A stretch of 64,000 nt of DNA from Akkermansiaceae bacterium (GTDB lineage Bacteria; Verrucomicrobiota; Verrucomicrobiia; Verrucomicrobiales; Akkermansiaceae), in assembly GCA_018402445.1 (NCBI GenBank), contig JAGYIT010000013.1, positions 1-64,000 of the forward strand. The letters are read 5' to 3'. Position 1 is the first letter of the stretch. Each line of letters starts with the position of its first letter. Below, piece after piece: positions 62,511 to 64,000 of the stretch. The notes below the pieces were generated by a model. The model did no database searches and was not told the origin of the DNA. It saw nothing but the letters and a program-made list of their open reading frames with translations. Position numbers and translations under genes: made by a program.

Positions 62511-64000
62511 ATGAAACAGTTCCCCATGAGACCGTTCTACCCGATCGCAGCACTGGCCGTCCTGCTCACCGCAGCGTGCCAGCAGAAGACCGTGGCTGAC
62601 CTCAACGAATCCGATGAGGCGGACGCCGTGGCGGCAAGCGCGGGCGGAGTGGTGCTGCCGGAGGTGGTTTCCTTCAACGAGCACATCCAGCCCATCCTCT
62701 CCGAGTATTGCTACCACTGCCACGGCCCGGACGCGGGGACGCGCATGCCGGAAAAGGAGCCGCTGCGGCTCGATATCGAGGAAGACGCCTTCAAAGTGAG
62801 GGATTTCGGCGCGCCGGTGATCATAAAAGGCAAGCCGCAGGAATCCGAGCTGGTGAAGCTAATGCACAGCAAGGACATCGGCGAGATCATGCCGCCGCCG
62901 GAAAGCCACAAGACGATGGGCGAGCGAGAGATCGCGATGCTAGAGAGATGGATCGAGCAGGGCGCGGAATACGAGAATCACTGGTCCTATGAGGCCGTGA
63001 GCCGCCCGGATCCGGTGAAAAACGATTGGTCGGATAAGCCGATCGACGGCTTCATTTTCGAGAAACTCGCCGAGGCGGGCCTGGCGCCGAATCCCGCCGA
63101 AGACGCGCGCAGATTCCACCGCAGGCTCGCGCTGGATCTGACCGGCCTGCCGCCGGAGCCCGCCGAGACCGATGCCTTCGTGGCCGCTTACGAAAAAGAC
63201 GCGGAGGCCGCCATTTCCGCGGAGGCGGACCGCATGCTCGCCACCATCCAGAGCGCGGAGCACTTCGCCCGGCATTGGCTGGATGCCGCCCGCTACGCCG
63301 ACACGCACGGCATCCACATCGACAACTACCGCGCCATCTGGCCCTACCGCGATTGGGTGGTGCGGGCTTTCCACCAAAACATGAAATGGGACCAGTTCAC
63401 CACCGAGCAGCTCGCCGGCGACATGCTGCCCGACCGCACACTCGACCAGCACGTGGCCACCGGGTTTCTCCGCAGCCTCGCCACCACCGGTGAGGGCGGC
63501 GCGATCGCCGAGGAATACGAAGCGATCTACGCCACCGACCGCGTGGACACCATGAGCGGCATCTGGCTTGGCCTCACGGCGAGCTGCGCGTCCTGCCATG
63601 ACCACAAGTTCGACCCGTTCTCCCAGAAAGAATTCTTCCAGTTCGCCGCATTCTTCCGGAACAACACCATGAGCGCCATGGACCGCAACAACGCGGAGCA
63701 CCCGCCCACGGTCTTCGTCCCCATCCCTGAGGACAGGGAAAAATGGGATAAAGTCCAAGCCTCTCTGAAGGATGTGGATGGCCGCATTGCGGCGCGGCGC
63801 AAGGCGGCGGACGGCGAATACAAGGTATGGCTCGCCGCAACGGGTAAGGCGGCGGCGACCCAAGAGACGGACTCGACACTCGCGATCCATCTTCCCCTCA
63901 CGGAAAACGCAAGGCAACATCAAGGGCAAGGTGGACGGCCAGCCGCAGGAATGGACGGCGGCTCCGAAGCGCATCGACGGCCCGCTGGGCAAGGCGATCA
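62511..64000 (+). CDS. Cytochrome-c-like/DUF1549 exported protein, 3' end outside window, one frameshift
   Basis: ATG 62511 (or 62526) begins a lipoprotein signal ending AVLLTAACQQK. The haem-like CYHCHGPDAG follows near residue 65, and then DUF1549 with RRLALDLTGLPPEPAETDA and SCASCHDHKFDPFSQ. The gene continues past the right edge and should carry DUF1553. Near 63908-63912 the frame shifts by one extra base. After LTEN the sensible sequence is GNIKGKVDGQPQEWTAAPKR, a concanavalin-like stretch that is usual in these proteins. It is divergent from polA across 150 bp. Confidence 0.82.
   Translation, partial: MKQFPMRPFYPIAALAVLLTAACQQKTVADLNESDEADAVAASAGGVVLPEVVSFNEHIQPILSEYCYHCHGPDAGTRMPEKEPLRLDIEEDAFKVRDFGAPVIIKGKPQESELVKLMHSKDIGEIMPPPESHKTMGEREIAMLERWIEQGAEYENHWSYEAVSRPDPVKNDWSDKPIDGFIFEKLAEAGLAPNPAEDARRFHRRLALDLTGLPPEPAETDAFVAAYEKDAEAAISAEADRMLATIQSAEHFARHWLDAARYADTHGIHIDNYRAIWPYRDWVVRAFHQNMKWDQFTTEQLAGDMLPDRTLDQHVATGFLRSLATTGEGGAIAEEYEAIYATDRVDTMSGIWLGLTASCASCHDHKFDPFSQKEFFQFAAFFRNNTMSAMDRNNAEHPPTVFVPIPEDREKWDKVQASLKDVDGRIAARRKAADGEYKVWLAATGKAAATQETDSTLAIHLPLTENARQHQGQGGRPAAGMDGGSEAHRRPAGQGD

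Noticed and set aside
58836..62723. A single open frame of 1295 codons joining polA to the antitoxin and toxin
   Set aside because: It arises because the extra base at 59767 shifts the polA end into a frame without stops. The true polA end (GTGKNWLAAH) lies in another frame, and the part upstream of 62360 is antisense to the divergent gene.
1..64000. CRISPR array or prophage
   Set aside because: No regularly spaced direct repeats with unique spacers, cas genes, or phage structural, integrase or lysis genes were seen.

Overview
The window looks like a chromosomal segment of a Verrucomicrobiota bacterium, most likely of the Verrucomicrobiales type (inference). The signs are planctomycete/verrucomicrobial families: cytochrome-DUF1549/DUF1553 and DUF1501 proteins, an ECF sigma plus FecR pair, an H-X9-DG pseudopilin, SASA esterases, a sulfatase, PQQ-like propellers without PQQ synthesis genes, a high-GC genome and many small toxin-antitoxin pairs. 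There are no rRNA or tRNA genes, CRISPR arrays, transposases or phage structural genes that I can see.

Bases 1-15850 form a glycan-utilisation locus: two acetylesterases, two convergent GH5-like secreted hydrolases, a GPH-type sugar symporter, a GH130-like phosphorylase, a LacI regulator, a GH78-like rhamnosidase, a sulfatase and a pseudopilin. Three near-identical 17-bp motifs (consensus TTGCGTWTTATTGCGAW) lie upstream of locus genes and may be the operator of the LacI regulator. The gene set suggests a mannose- and rhamnose-containing, acetylated and perhaps sulfated polysaccharide (inference).

Bases 16000-20100 hold a minus-strand operon for a type II secretion or type IV pilus ATPase and inner-membrane platform, with a MazEF-like pair between them and a MEKHLA-domain protein at the end. 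Bases 20695-27006 are a sigma / FecR / cytochrome-DUF1549-DUF1553 / DUF1501 module. A decayed nucleotidyltransferase and bioA follow.

Bases 29160-41366 form a plus-strand metabolic run: three PQQ-like propellers, a DUF3311 protein with a sodium:solute symporter, a PaaK/LuxE-like adenylating enzyme, an aldehyde-dehydrogenase-family enzyme and an iron alcohol dehydrogenase. A nucleotidyltransferase and a VapBC-like pair are inserted in it. Then come an AbiE-like operon, a truncated ATPase, a heavy-metal P-type ATPase and an SDR oxidoreductase.

Bases 47179-59543 are a defence island. Its core (48093-58465) is six tightly packed genes: a C5 DNA methyltransferase, a MORC/MutL-like GHKL ATPase, a Z1-domain ATPase, a PD-(D/E)XK protein, an AIPR protein and an unusual protein that joins helix-hairpin-helix/RNA polymerase alpha-CTD-like modules to a sigma-70 region 4-like helix-turn-helix. 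The core is bracketed by toxin-antitoxin genes and by two diverged direct copies of a polA-tail/antitoxin segment (46628-47177 and 59331-59643). polA and a second cytochrome-DUF1549 gene, cut by the window edge, close the window.

Five conserved genes carry eight single-base indels at identifiable points, three of them losses in C runs. Because polA is among them, I read most of these as sequence errors rather than gene decay, but raw reads would be needed to settle it.
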